Shown here in pieces: positions 35,033-47,588 of a stretch of 64,000 nucleotides of DNA. A model generated the notes under the pieces. The model ran no database searches and was not told where the DNA came from. It was given only the letters and a program-made list of their open reading frames with translations. The position numbers were made by a program, and so were the translations under genes. This stretch comes from Apostichopus japonicus (Eukaryota > Echinodermata > Holothuroidea > Aspidochirotida > Stichopodidae), in contig NC_092576.1 in assembly GCF_037975245.1 (NCBI RefSeq), positions 820,501 to 884,500 on the forward strand, read 5' to 3'. Each line of letters begins with the position of its first letter. Position 1 is the first letter of the stretch.

Positions 35033-38000
35033 GACAATATTCCTCAGTTGTCAACACAGTGCACTGTTGCGGCAAGTTTAGTTGTCTAGTGCACCCTATT
35101 TACGTCATTCTTATGTTCATATCAGTGAACTAAGTCTATACCTTGTTTTTTCGCTCACAAATCGCCTGCGACGCTTCAGTGTATGTTAAAGTCACAATGT
35201 GTATTTGCCAAATTTTAACTTCGACTTTTCCAGCTTTCTGCTCTCAAAGCTCAGTGAAAATAACACCGTTATATGCAATTTTCATATTAATAATCATGAT
35301 TGTTATTATTGAGTTACCTGTCGTTAAACATTTTGAGCATTCTACAAACTTCATGCAAAAATTGCAAGCCCCGTCTAATACATTATGTGCCAACCAAATC
35401 TCTCTGTTTTGTTTACGACCGGTAGGCTTGTGTGCGGCTCATTCTCTTGAATAGTATATATATGTATTTCGGTCCCTTATCCGCATTGTAGTTTGCGAAA
35501 TTGTAATTTGCGAAATTGTAGTTTGCGAAATTATGTCATTTTCTTGCATTGCAAAGAATAAACAGTGTTTTCAGACGTTTCCTCCGTGAAATTTGGTAAA
35601 AAGGTGGACGATACGAGTATAACAGGATACATTTGTGTAAATGAACATGCTGATATGGGCGTTCGCAGTGATTTTACGGTAAATCGTTCGCGCCAGAAGG
35701 GCAACAGAAAATCAATTTTCGATTGCGACAGCTTTTTTCCAATAAACCCACTTGGTCAGAGTGCATTTAGAATAGGAAATATTGAATCTGCCTCGGAGGT
35801 TTGTTTACCCAAATTCATCAACAAACACAATTGAGTCAATCGTTTTGGTTTTGGTAGAGACGTTGGAAAGTTCATTTCCTTATAATCATCAGAGTGAGGA
35901 ATTTTCAAAGTTGCGTTGGGGATTCAAAACGGAAGGGACAGAATTAAAGCCGAGTGCAGTTAGGATAGTTCCCACGAAGACATTTATATTGGTGCTTAGT
36001 CGAAGTTTAGACGTTCTTATCACAAGATAATCGCAATTTCCATTTGTGTCAAAATCTTTACATTTGATAGCGCCATTTGGACGTTCAACTCTGGGTTTTC
36101 CAAATCTAACAATTTTCCTCGGTGTTCGTATATATTACAAATATCGATAGTGCTGCCTTCTTTAAGTACGTTTCTTATGGGGATAGAATCTTTGAAGTGT
36201 GGCACAATCACCAGCATCTCCAAAGTCCCCAAACATCCCGATTTTCAAATAAGAGGGTGTGCTGCTCTGTGTTTGGTGAATTCAGCCGACTTAAATGTAG
36301 ATGTTTAAAGACATCTTTATGTTTAAAGTTATCTATATAATTAGGTCTGCACGCAAGGATGTGCCAATGAACACTACCAACATTTTCAACGGATTAAAAA
36401 AAGAAGGGAGCGTACACCACCACCCCGGGATCAGTAACTGGATTTTGTTTAAACTATAGAGGTCCGCAGGGTATGTTGCGTTGCAAAGTTCACCAAAAAA
36501 ATGCCGTCCATACATGCCTTGATAGAGCAAGTTCGGTTGATTGCTGTAGTGATTTTTTTCCAGAGGATGCTGCAATCTCATTCATATTAAACGAGGTTTA
36601 AATGTTACTTTGGACTTTTTAAGTGAATTTTGCCATAACTCCCAAATATCAAGGCAATCGCTGTCAAGTAATTATTACTCTTCAACTAGATATGTTAAAG
36701 CTGTATACAGTATGACTACACAGGTTATATCAGGATGAATGTTCAGTTCATCAAGATAAAGTAAAACCGAACTCATCAGGAATTCAACGATTTATCAAAC
36801 ATTTATATATATTAGGGATTCTTTTCCGTTTACTAATTCTAGACTTCTTTTTCTCTTAGATATGTAGTTTTACTATACGATGTTGGTCAACGGACATTTC
36901 CAATAGGACCTTCAATCTCTCAACTGAGAGCGGCTTTGAAAACTTAAGGTAACGAAAGGCTTTTGCTACAGGTAAAAGTAAATCGGTCCCAACTTAGTTT
37001 CCGTGTAATACTTGGCTTCTAAGGCTTCAATGTTACGCATCCATTATAGTCAGGAAAGAGAATCGAACGATTTCACCGATTCCTACCTTAGCATGTATAA
37101 TCCTATCCCAATATAAGCTACTCAACACCATACAACACCAGTACACTCATCACCAGTAAGGTTAGGTTCCTGTTCAATCATAATCCTGAAATTAATCTTG
37201 AGTTATACACATGCAATAATCTTGGGGTTCTTGCTGACCTTTTTCTTCCCTAAACAACAACAATGGACCTTTATGTGGAAAAGTAGGCGACTTATAACCT
37301 CTTATCCATAAAACCGCATTGTTGTTGCTACATTCTAGAGACCAAGACTAGCAGAATGCAGTGGAACTTTATTCGCTAAATTTGAAATGATACAACCGTG
37401 TGTGTGTTTCGTAACATTGAAACATCATATTAATCTACTTTTAGTTTAGCATTTCGTTTTCAATTGTGACCTGAACTATTTGCCACAGGCACAAAAGTAA
37501 AAAACCAAACTGTACAAAAAAGAAAACGTACCTTTCTATAATTTAAAAAAAAGCTTGCAAGAATTACGGTATGTTTTCCCAGTATGATATTTTCTCTATT
37601 CCATTCTTTTTATCTTCCTAAATATATTCTATATATTATAAACATATTCTTAATCTACTATTTAGATCGTGTTTTGAACAGTGAAATCTTCCGAGATTTT
37701 TACTCCCATTACGCATTAGTGGTCATTTTTTGAACTGACTGCGTCATAATCAACTTTTTCCTTCACCTTCTTGAAGCACTCTTTAAATATCCTTTAAAGT
37801 TATCAAGCTTTTGGTTAGGCTGAAATAATTCGTACAAATGCCGGTTTCGCGATGCTTTCTGTTGCTATATTGCTGGCATTGTTGCTCCGTTAGGAGATGT
37901 GGCTTTATGCTGCCCGCCTATTTAACGGTGCTTATGTAGTATTGTATCTCCCATCCTGTTATTTGTAGACCTTTTTAACTCTGATGTGCCGTTAAAACCC

Positions 38001-39480
38001 TTTGTGGCCTTGTCTTTGCATGTTGTTGAACTATTACAGGCGTAAGCCTTAGACTCCGTGTCAGGCTGCGGGTTCCCGCGCATGAGGTTAGCCATTGCTC
38101 TTTCTGGTGGCTTTTTAAGCCTTCCGCGACCATTGACCATTGTCTGTTCGGGTTAAGGCCGTAGCGGTACCTCTTGTTGGTTCTTCGTTACTATCTTCAG
38201 TTTTCCCCTAGGCGTATCGGTCCCCTCTGTATCTGTTTTCTAGTTCGAGTGGCTACTGCTACCAGTTACGGTAGTACGCTAGTAGTGTGAAATATCCTTC
38301 ATTGACCAGATAAAATATCTGGCAGGAATGTCTCGTATACATGTACCACATGTTCCATCTTCCGTCCGGGCCGGAATTGGGATAAACATGTGCAATGTTC
38401 AACATAAAGGTCGTACTCCAGACGCGATCCTTGTTCCGCATGTGTTATATTAGACCAGAAAAAAATGAAAGGCGATCAAGTCGTGGCTTTCGGCTAGACG
38501 AACGAAACTGCAGAAGCAGCCTGCTCAGTAACATTCTACCCTTGCGCCGACTGAAGTCCCGGAGACAGTGGAGAGGTCTATCTGACAAATACGGTAGCAT
38601 CTAGCTAGGACTAGGGAAAAGGAAAGGCTATGAAACCTATTTGAGGTACTGCCTTGTGTTGGATTGGCTTCGCTACCATCCAGAAAAATGGTTGTTTATG
38701 GTCTGCGACTTTCCAGGGAGCATGAAAGGCGACCAGTACATAGTGGCAGAAGTAGAAGCAAGTGCAGGTCTCCAAGAGCTTGATCTCCATACATCGGCAA
38801 CTTTACGAGCAGCAGATGGCCATCATCCGTCTCTAGAGAGCTAGCTACCGAAATGGTTTATATGAACGCGGTCGATCTCAGAGTTGCAATTTGAAGATAA
38901 ACCTTTCCGTCTTTCAAGACAACAAGAAGGAGGAACTTTACGATAAAAGGCACTTCCCTCAATCCAGTGCCTATGGCAAAGGTCATTAGTATCTTCAAAA
39001 GAGCCTAGCATTTGACTCACCTTCGGCTCCTGAGGCAACGCAACGTATCACTCGTTGCGGATAACAAACGAATATTCGAAAGTTACAACTCTATACATCC
39101 CATTTCGACGGACTGCAAGCTATTCAAAATAAAATATAGTGGACTGCCGTCATTGCCAAGGAAGTTTGGTTACTCAAGGTGAACGATTACGGGGCCTTTA
39201 ACGGCCAATGTGCGACAGCTGTAAAGGTGTACCCACTTACTAGATCAATTTCTCGAATCAGGAGCCGCAGGAACTCAAACTACAAAGTATTCCTCAATTT
39301 GATATCAAATTCACACACGGCACTTAAGACTTCAAGAAAAAGAATCAAAAGGTGCCTCAAGTTGAACTACGAGGGAGTAGAATACCATTCTATAGCACTC
39401 TCTCCGGTCTTCACACCTCGTCTAAAATTGCCTCAATTGATCAAACTTTTGCACCACATGTGCTTCCATTCATGCTCTTT
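35033..39480. other. Unclassified 5' portion of the duplicated segment
   Basis: Not recognised. Several short frames are kept open in both copies: 35565-35834 versus 52918-53187 (VGVRSDFTVNRSRQKGNRKS shared apart from one residue), 35782-36030 versus 53135-53386, the minus-strand frame 37922-38140 versus 55188-55553 (NGRGRLKKPPERAMANLMRG), and 38641-38844 versus 56047-56253 (RYHPEKWLFMVCDFPGSMKG). High identity between the copies alone would preserve such frames, so coding status is open. It could be host DNA, or a 5' extension belonging to LINE-A. Confidence 0.4.
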
Positions 39481-39489
39481 AACATCACA

Positions 39490-40218
39490 ACCACAAAAAA
39501 AGGTCGTCCCCGGACAAGTTTTTTGTTTCAGTTATGCGTTCTGTTGGTTTAAAGGTCCCTGGAGAAGTTGACGCGCATCAGCTTAAAACTCTCCGGGTAT
39601 GAATGTTTGCGTCCGAGGCGTCCAGGTGTTGGAGGGATTTGAGGGACTGAAGGTCACACAGTATGACAGTTCGGTGTGGGTGACAGTCCTCCATCTCCCC
39701 CTGGACATGTCTGAACAGGTTTGTGTGCGGACACTGGGGCGTTTTGGGAAAGTGACCGGCTACGAGGAGCCAGTGGAGGCTTTGAACCCCCTTTCGTGTC
39801 CCACCACGTCCCTGAACGAAGTTGCCGCTCCGGCCGAGACTGTCAGCCTACCCACTGAGACGGAGCTGGACAAAACGGCGGAGATAAAACTAGCGGATCA
39901 GCATGCGGAGCAGGATGCCGTTTGTACTGATTCACCTGTAGCTGCGCCCGCTATCGGTGATACTAGTCGGGCCCCGAGTCAACTAGCCCAAGAGACAGAT
40001 TCGGCCTAGATTCGGACTCTCCAATGGAGGACTGCACTACAGCCTTAGTAGCTAAGAAGTCCTCCGATTGGTTTAATGAGACAAATCAGGCCACTGATCT
40101 CATGGACGCGAGCGGCCCTTCCACCTTGCCCGCAGTCGCTTCCGCTATACCGGACACGATGGTCGCTAGTGGACCTCTTTTTCCTGACAGGGAGGTCAAC
40201 TCGATCAATGTTGACGAG
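39490..40218 (+). pseudogene. LINE-A ORF1 remnant, copy A
   Basis: Degenerate gag-like ORF1 of a Tx1/L1-like LINE. VMRSVGLKVPGEVDAHQLKT (about 39535-39590) parallels VVVPGEVDALQ in LINE-B ORF1. Then GLKVTQYDSSVWVTVLHLPL and RTLGRFGKV parallel LTVTPYERSVWVTV and VLGRFGAV. After that the sequence departs into a Ser/Thr/Pro/Glu-rich tail, and the three CCHC knuckles of the LINE-B protein are missing. A stop at about 40007 interrupts it. The natural end appears to be GAGGTCAACTCG..GACGAG-TAG, now split by the 38 bp insertion at 40219. Confidence 0.65.
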
Positions 40219-40256
40219 TGCTTTTTACGTGACCCGCCATGCGGGATCCAAAACGT
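40219..40256 (-). mobile_element. 38 bp LINE-B tail insertion with 11 bp target duplication
   Basis: Contains the reverse complement of the LINE-B terminus, with GTGACCCGCCATGCGGGATC including the hairpin. It is flanked by direct repeats ATGTTGACGAG at 40208-40218 and 40257-40267. The same insertion exists in copy B (57112-57150, flanked by ATGTTGACGAG and CTGTTGACGAG). It is an extreme 5' truncation product of target-primed reverse transcription. Confidence 0.82.
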
Positions 40257-40335
40257 ATGTTGACGAGTAGCTAAGAACTCTGCTCTCTCGTAGGAAAAGG
40301 GGAACACTGCTAGGGGCCTGAAAACATCGCAGATA

Positions 40336-43300
40336 ATGACACCAGACACCTTATCCCTCGTCACCCTTAATGTGAATAGGATGAGGGGTACCCCCAAAAG
40401 GTGGCAGATTTTACAGTTCTGCAAGATTCTCCAAGTGGATGTGGTCCTTTTGCAAGAGACCCACATATCTTGTAAGAGTGATGTTCATCTTTGGTCCTTG
40501 GAGTCGGGGTGGAGGGGGGGGGGGGGGGTCCTTATGCCTCCTTTGGATCAGGGGCATCTTGCGGGACTGTAATTTTTGTGTCCCAAAAATGTGTGTGGGA
40601 AAAGTGGAGAAAGACCATGAAGGTCGGGTGGTGTGCATACACTTAAGGCTCACGCGGGGTGAGTTTGTAGTGTGCAATTTTTATGCCCACAACCGGCCAG
40701 AATGTAGGAAAGATTTTTTCACGGTCTTGCCATCCTTTGAACCGGGCAGGGCAAATTGTATCCTTGGGGGGGGGGGGGGTTCAACTGTGTCCCTCACTCT
40801 ACTTTAGATAGACGTTCGAGGAAAGAGTCCCCCAATTGTACCACCGGCATGACTGAGATAGGCTTGTTTGTCAAGCACCGAGATCTTGTGGATGTTTCCT
40901 CAGGTGGTTGCTTGTACCATAGACCAGATGGATCAGTTTCATCCAGACTCGACAGGTTTTATGCCCCGCGCAAGTTTCCTCGATCTCGGTGTTCGATTAT
41001 TCCATGTCCTTTTCCTTTGTCTGATCATGACGCAGTTGTTTTGCGCTTGCAGCTGCCGGAGTCCTTTCATGTGGAAATGGGACTTTGGCGGATGAACACG
41101 GAAATTGTCAAAGAGCAAAATTTCAAGGAGCAATTTGTCGAGAAGTACAGAGGATGGCAATCCCTCAAGCCTGCTTTTACCAATACGTTAGTCTCGTGGG
41201 ACGAGGTCAAGTCCCTCATCAAGCAGTTCGCAATCAGGTATTGTGTTGAGAGAGCTCACCAACGGAGATTCAAGTTCCATTCCCTGTGCAATAGAGCAAG
41301 GGATGGTTCTTCATCGTCTGATCTGCATGCACTTGGGGTGTTTCTCGATGAGAAATGCACGGAGCCCGGGTGCGTGTCAGAATCCAGTTTGTTGAAGCGG
41401 ACGAGAAGCCCACTATTCGTTTTTACCGGGACGACACCAATTCTGTGGTTGACCGCAGAATAAGGGCAGTGCGTCATCCTGGTGGGGTCGTCGTGGAGAG
41501 CCCGCAGGCAGTCCTAGGAGTATTTGGGTCGTTCTTTTCGAACCTGTACTCCAGGGCTGCTGTTAGCGAGGATCTCCAGGAAGACTTGTTGTCTGGTATA
41601 GACAAGGCCCCCCTTCAGAGTAAAAACGATAGCTTGTTTTCGAATATCTCCGTTGGTGAGCTCTGGACAGCGGTAGCAGCGATGAAGAAGGGAAAGTCCC
41701 CCGGTCCCGATGGCCTCCCTGCTGAGTTCTATAGGACCTTCTGGTAGGTTCTCGGTGGGGATTTGAGAGACGTGTTCGCTACCGCTTTCCAGTTGAATTA
41801 CATGAGCCAAACACAGCGGGTTGGCAATATTGTTCTCCTCCCAAAGTCGGGAGACCCTTTGGACCCCAAAAAATAGGCGTCCAATAACGCTGTTAAATTT
41901 AGACTACAAAATCCTGGCCAAAGCATTATGAAATCGCTTAGCAGATGTGATGCCGGATATTGTAGGTCCTCTTCAGACTTATGCTGTGCGAGGCAAATGT
42001 ATTCAACATAACCTTTGGTTGATGAGAGACTTGATCGAGTTTGTTAAAGTTCGTGATTAGCCATGTGCACTGGTCTCTTTGTACCAGGAGAAGGCCTTTC
42101 ACGTGGTAGATCACGCCTTTCTGTTCAGAACCTTAGAGTCCTTCGGATTGAACCCAGTGTTTATTCGTTGGGTCTCGTTACTTTATAAGGACGTCACGAG
42201 CATTGTCACTGTTAACGGATTAACTTCTGGTCCCTTCCCGGTTCGAATGGGAGTCCGTCAGGGTTGTCCCCTCTCCCCGTTGTTGTATGTTCTCTTCAGC
42301 GAAACGCTCAATACCTCGCTGGACAGATGCTTGGGTTTTCGACCCTTCAATGTACCGGGTGGGGCTTGAGTTAAGTGTGTGCAGTATGCCGATGACGTCA
42401 CTTGTATTGTGTCGGACCTCGTCTCCTTCAAGCCTTTATCGAAGGTTTTGGCCACCTTCCAAGAGGCTAATGGTGCCAGACTAAACAAGTTCTAGACCAA
42501 AGGGCTGCGTTTAGGAGGTTGGTGCGGCCAGTCCCTCCCGTTCGATGCTACTTGGTCAGATGTCCTGATCAAGGTAAATGGCATCTGGCTAGGTTATGGT
42601 GCCCCGGAGGCCACCACTTGGGCCGAGAAGGCTGATCAGGTGGAGGCAAGGCTCGACACATTCAGTCAGAGGTGGCTCTCCCTCCCTGGGAAGGTTACAG
42701 TTGTTAATAGTTTTATTGTTCCTCTCCTTTGGTACCCTGGTACGGTGATCGCTGCACCGGATCATGTCTTGATGCGATTGGAGATTTGTATTTCATTTGG
42801 GGAAAGCGCAAACCAAACCTTGTCAAAAAGACCGTTCTGTATAAGTCCCCCTTGAGCGGTTGGCTTGGTTTGGTTCACCTACCATCTAAACTGCGCTTTC
42901 ACTTTTTGAAAGGTGTTTTCGTTGCGTTTGAGAATCCTTCGTTTCCATCTGCCTTTTTTGTTAGGTTCTGGGGGGGGGGTTCTTTTTCGCCACCACTGGC
43001 CCGGATCCTTTTCCAATAACCGGCCAAAGGCGACACGCCCTTCTGGGGTGTATACTCAGATTGGTGACTCACTTCGTAGAATCAAAGAGGAGGATGGGCC
43101 AGATGTTCTGCTGAACGTAGTCCCCTCTGTGTTATACCCACCATTGTTTCGTTCAATGCTCGCGCCTGTGTGCCCGTCGGCTTGCCAAACCGCCATCTCT
43201 TCAGATGTGTGGCGGTCTGTGTGTTGCAAGTCACTAGATAGCCGTCTCCGGGACTTTGCGTGGAGGATTGCACATCACTCATCACCTCATCACTAACCAT

Positions 43301-43790
43301 TTTCGCCTAGTCAGGTGGCGATTAGCTGTTAGGACTTGTCCCCGTGTGGGCTTTAAAGCCATCGAGACTATGCAACACCTTTTGCTGGAGTGTCCCTTTG
43401 TCCGGTTGGTGTGGGAATGGTTTCACGCCTTAGTCATTGGTGTTATTGGTTGCACACAGTAGGCCATTAGTAGTGATTTTGTTTTGTATTGTTTGATGCC
43501 CCCTGTGTGCCCATCCTGGGTTAGGGATCTGCTGTTGTTGTTCGCCGCTATCATTAGGAGACACATCTGGAACAGCACATGCAGCCTAGTTTTCGATGGG
43601 GACGTCTGGAGGGCCGAGGCTGTCGTCCGCCTCGTGCAAAGTGACATTAGGTTGCGCATGGAGGCGGACCATGCACGGCACCGACACTGCCTTTCGTATA
43701 CGCTGGCGCAAGCCTGTCGTCTACTATCGGGACGGCGTTCCCAGGATGAAATTTGGAGTGAGTTAGTTGTTAGGTGTCGGGGGTTTGTGT
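40336..43790 (+). pseudogene. LINE-A ORF2, copy A: APE endonuclease and reverse transcriptase, broken
   Basis: ORF2 of a Tx1/L1-like LINE. The endonuclease starts MTPDTLSLVTLNVNRMRG, followed by LLQETHI (catalytic Glu) and, after frame changes, SSRLDRFYAPR and LSDHDAVVLRLQ (41020). The RT shows KGKSPGPDGLPAEFYRTFW (41690-41745, then a TAG), PITLLNLDYKILAKAL and RQGCPLSPLLYVLFSETL (42258-42310). It continues through KCVQYADDVTCIVSD (42377, catalytic YADD), GLRLGGWCGQSLPF, and the C-terminal domain with HLLLECPFVRLVWEWF (43380-43430), a zf-RVT-like Cys/His region. At least seven stops or frameshifts break it; it cannot make protein. It would nick and copy into target DNA if intact. Confidence 0.88.
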
Positions 43791-44069
43791 GGTCGTTACA
43801 TAATATGGGTTGGTGGGGGTTTTTCTGTTTGTGGTTTGGAGTTGGCTTTTGGGGGCTGGTTTGTAGTGATTTATTGTTTTGGTTCTGTTGGCCTTGGCCT
43901 GTTGTCCGTGTCCTTTTCACGTCACGTTAAACGCTACGTTATATACATATGTGGGTTAGTGAGAGATTTTTGTTTGTGGGTTTCGGTAGTTGTTATACAG
44001 ACTGGGATTGTTTTTTGGGGTTCTGTTGACCTTTGGTCCGTGTCCGTTCTCTTTGCACGTACAAGGCAC
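43791..44069 (+). other. LINE-A 3' UTR, copy A
   Basis: GT-rich untranslated tail. It includes GTTATACAGACTGGGATTGT and GACCTTTGGTCCGTGTCCGT, and ends CACGTACAAGGCAC, a two-mismatch form of the terminus CACGTAAAAAGCAC. The same tail is present in reverse at 47701-47980. No poly(A). Confidence 0.72.
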
Positions 44070-46231
44070 TCGTGGCCGAACCATATTCCATTAATTTTGA
44101 TATTCTGATCCGACCACGATGCACCGAATGGTAAGTCTCTGTATCTCCAGCTACCAAGGTGAAGGCACTTTGTCTTTTCCGCATTCAACTTCCCCCGGTT
44201 GCTCTCTCAAAGATAGATAAATCCTGCGAGAGGGCACGAAAGGAGCCCAGACTCGAAACAACACATGTGACGTCATCTGCATATTGAACGCATTTCACTT
44301 TGGCACCCACTGGCACAACGAATGGAACAAGTCTCGAGTCCCTTTCCAAAAGACGAGAGAGGGACTCGCTAACATAACATAAAGTAGTGGAGACAGAGGG
44401 CACCCCTGGCGCACCCCCCCCCCCCTCTACGTTAAAAACCTCTGAACAAAACCCATTAACAATCACAGAACTGAAACTTTCCTGATACATAACAGGAATC
44501 CATTTACGAAAATTTAGGGTGCAACACGTCTCCAGTACATTCATTAAAAAACCGCGATCCACAATGACAAAGGCCTTCGGATGGTCAAAAGAGACCAATG
44601 CACATGGCAAATCACGCTCAATAACAAAGTCGGTCAAGTCGCGCATCAACCACAAGTTCTGCTGGATGCAATGACCCTTCACTGCACAAGTCTGAATATC
44701 ACACAAAAGATGCGTCATAGCCAGCGCAAGGCGGTTGCACAAAGACTTAGCCAGCAACTTGTAGTCCACATTTAACAAAGTGATCGGACGCTTGTTATGA
44801 GGATCCAAGGGGTCCCCAGACTTGGTCAGCAAAGTGATCATGCCCAGACGTCTTCGAAGACGGCTCTGATGTCGGGTCCTATTATTGCCCAGAAGGTTCG
44901 GTAGAACACCCTCGGAGGCCCGTCCGAACCCAGTTCAACAGTGGTTATTCCGCCCCCCCCCCCCAAAAAAAAATATATCATTGACCTCGTGGGGAACAGT
45001 TTTTGAGATTCCCCTCAATAAATCGAACATTTCCACGCGTAAACAAACTCGAATAAAAATCTTTATATACGCGGACAATGCCGTGAATAATAATCTTTGT
45101 ACACGCGGAAATGGCTGTGAGGGTCGCTAACCACGATCCCATCAGTAGCGCGCACAGATGTGACGCGTAACGGACTGGTAAAACCTCAGTGAAGGGCGGT
45201 CCTCAGCTTCCACCGCTTCGACACGGGCCTTGACGCGGGCATCGTGGTACTTTTCATCGAAATAAGTCTGCAAAGCGATGACAGCCGAGGGGTTGCCAAA
45301 CTTCGAGAATTTTTCTCTCCGACGCCGTGCGCGGGTCACGCAATACTGAATTGCGTAGCGTTTGATGCGCAACTTGATATCATCCCACCATCGGGATGTA
45401 GAGGCAAAAGCCGGCTTCAATGTTTGCCATCCCTTTGTACCTGGTTTTGAAACCTTCGCGGAAGTATCTGACAGTTAAGCTTCCATAGGCCCCGCCCGAT
45501 CGGGAAAATGGAAGGCAAAACAAATCTTGCTAAAACGGTGTCATGGACAGAGAGCGGACAGCTCAGTGTCACGCTACCCGGAAATTTAAAACTAACGGGC
45601 CCATACACTCGATCTATCCTGGAGGCATCTTCCCTGTTTGGCTTCACCCACGTGTACCCCGTACTACACGGGTGCATATGCCTTCAGACATCGGCTAAAA
45701 GGTGTGCCGAGGTGAGTTTGTCCAGTTCTGAGATCCCAGCGTCAGGAATAGCAGACACAGAAGCCCCGAGTCTTTCAAGACCCGAGTCTGGGACACAGTT
45801 AAAGACTCCGACCATGACACATGGTGCACTACCATGAACAAAGGAAGGCAGCGTGTTAAAAAATATCGTCTAGCAGAAGACCGATTGGGAGCATACACAG
45901 TACAAAGGGAGATATTACCCTGTGTATACTTGAATAATGCAAACCAATCGGCCCTCGTGGTCCGTCTCCACCTTAGTGGCACAACCCGCCTGACGAAGTG
46001 ACAGAAGGATGGCAGTGCCACAGGATGTAGAGGAACCAAACGAAGCATGCAGCCCACCCCCCCCCCCCACTCATAAGCCCACAGATGGACATCTTCTTCC
46101 AAAATATGCGTTTCTTGCAGGCAAACGCAGTCGTCCTCCATTGACTTACAATATTGGAAAATGCGACTGCGCTTGCGATGATGCCTCATGCCATTCACGT
46201 TGAAAGTGGCGACTGAAAATGTATGGGCCAT
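44070..46231 (-). pseudogene. LINE-B ORF2, antisense copy: endonuclease and partial RT
   Basis: Minus strand, starting MAHTFSVATFNVNGMRHHRK at 46231. The endonuclease shows LQETHILEEDVHLWAYEW and VYAPNRSSARR, with frameshifts near 46050 and 45700, then SRIDRVYGPVSF and LSVHDTVLARFV. The RT part (44841 downward) has GDPLDPHNKRPITLLNVDYK, SLCNRLA, then KCVQYADDVTCVVSSLGSFR (catalytic YADD) and LHLGSWRYRDLPFGASWSDQ. It ends at NGIWFGHE at about 44070, where it abuts LINE-A copy A. Motif A is altered: LVSFDHPKAFVIVDRGFLM. The C-terminal third and 3' UTR are missing. Confidence 0.85.
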
Positions 46232-46251
46232 GAGAGGGCAATGAGGCAAAA

Positions 46252-47342
46252 CTACGCCGACGACGATTCTGTAAGCTGCAAGCGCGCTCTAGACGACATA
46301 TCGTCGTCCGAGTCGTCACTTGAGGCCGACCTTTTTAGAGAGGGTTCCTTCATCTCGTCGTTGCAGCTCGTCCCAGTGGCACGTTTCGGTTCGATGATCA
46401 CCGAGTCTCCGGAGTTGCCGTCAGACAGAGCCTCCGGATCTGGCGATACCGGCGGCGGACTGGGGACGGAATTGGACGAGTTGATGGGGGAAGCTGGTGG
46501 AGACCCCGTGTCCGCTTCGCGGTGTGGTGGAGGCGGTGTGGGCACGGGGTTGGGGTCTGCAACGACGGGGGAGGGTGAACCAGGTGCGGAAGGTGAATCC
46601 TCACCTGGTTCCTCCTCCTTGCGTGAAGCTTCCTTCGAGGCAGAAGGTGCGTCAGAACTTGGCGCCTTTGCTTGACCCCCACTTTTTGACATAAAGACAT
46701 AAGAGGAGGGACAAGCGCGAAAGACATGTCCCTCTTTCCCACAGAGTGAGCACACACCTTCGCTTGGGCAAGCAGAGGTATCATGCCCAAGACGATGGCA
46801 GCGCCCACACTTTTTGTTTGGGCAGCCCTTGGCTTCGTGCCCGGTCTCCCCACACCTGAAGCAGGTACGGGTCTGACCGGGGTAACGCACGTGAGCTTTA
46901 TGCCCGGCAATAAAAAGGAAGGAGGGAATGTCCTGCTTCAGGTCGATCCGAACCTGTCGGTACCTGCTCAATACACCAGGGGCCTGTGCGTAGGAGCACA
47001 TTTTGGTAGCCTTGACAGCCCCAAACCGACTTAAAACAGTTGCGACAAGTTCCTGACGCACCTCTAGTCCTACGTGGATGACAGTTACCCATACGGAACG
47101 TTCGTATGGAGTAACTGTCAAACCATCGACACAACTCAGCAACGTGACACCCTTCTGCCGAGTCACGTCACTGGTAAAACGTAGATCGTACGTATTACGA
47201 CCCTGGAGAGTTTGCAAAGCATCAACCTCTCCAGGCACAACAACACCCTTACTTTTTAAAATACTAAAACTTACACCGGTGGAAGCACTTGTTCACCGGT
47301 GAAGGTCAACTTAAAAATTTTCGAATGACGGCGCGATGTCAT
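46252..47342 (-). pseudogene. LINE-B ORF1 (gag-like, three CCHC knuckles), antisense copy
   Basis: RNA-binding ORF1 of LINE-B. The start is ATG at 47342 (MTSRRHSKIFKLTFTGEQ), with one frameshift/stop near 47270. It then stays open for 328 codons from 47238: VPGEVDALQ, LTVTPYERSVWVTVIHVGLE, VLSRFGAV and KAHVRYPGQTRTCFRCGETG. Three CX2CX4HX4C zinc knuckles follow in tandem: CFRCGETGHEAKGC, CGRCHRLGHDTSAC and CSLCGKEGHVFRAC. The tail is Pro/Ser/Asp/Glu-rich. It ends 20 nt before ORF2, as in the plus-strand copy. Confidence 0.87.
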
Positions 47343-47568
47343 GATACCGAAGGTGGCTAGGCCACAGAGGAGTAACAAAAAAACAAACTAAAGACCGGTT
47401 GGCTAAACTACAAACGATATACAAACTGACGCACACACAAACACAAGCTACCAAACCCGCCTGGCGGGAAGTATAGTACAGAACAGTACAGTACAGTGAT
47501 AATAACAGCTGTAATAGATTTAGAGCGAGAGCGAACACGTCTGCACTCCACGAAAGCCAACTACCAAC
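47343..47568 (-). other. LINE-B 5' UTR, antisense copy
   Basis: Matches the plus-strand 5' UTR at 49586-49800, for example TTCCCGCCAGGCGGG-type sequence near 47455-47470 and the start (A)GTTGGTAGTTGG at about 47568. Confidence 0.7.
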
Positions 47569-47588
47569 TAAGTTGTACCAAACTGAGT

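Larger units (their letters stand above)
35033..41962 (+). repeat. 7 kb direct duplication, copy A
   Basis: Matches 52311-59486 in order and orientation, from GACAATATTCCTCA to GATGTGATGCCG. It contains about 4.3 kb of unclassified sequence followed by LINE-A ORF1/ORF2. Copy A has about 535 bp of ORF1 (around 39610-40147) that copy B lacks, while copy B has extra endonuclease repeats and a long (AT)n. Confidence 0.88.

Noticed and set aside
46223-46675. 150-codon plus-strand Gly/Ser/Glu-rich frame
   Set aside because: Antisense shadow of the low-complexity tail of LINE-B ORF1; a mirror case exists at 50470-51006 on the minus strand.
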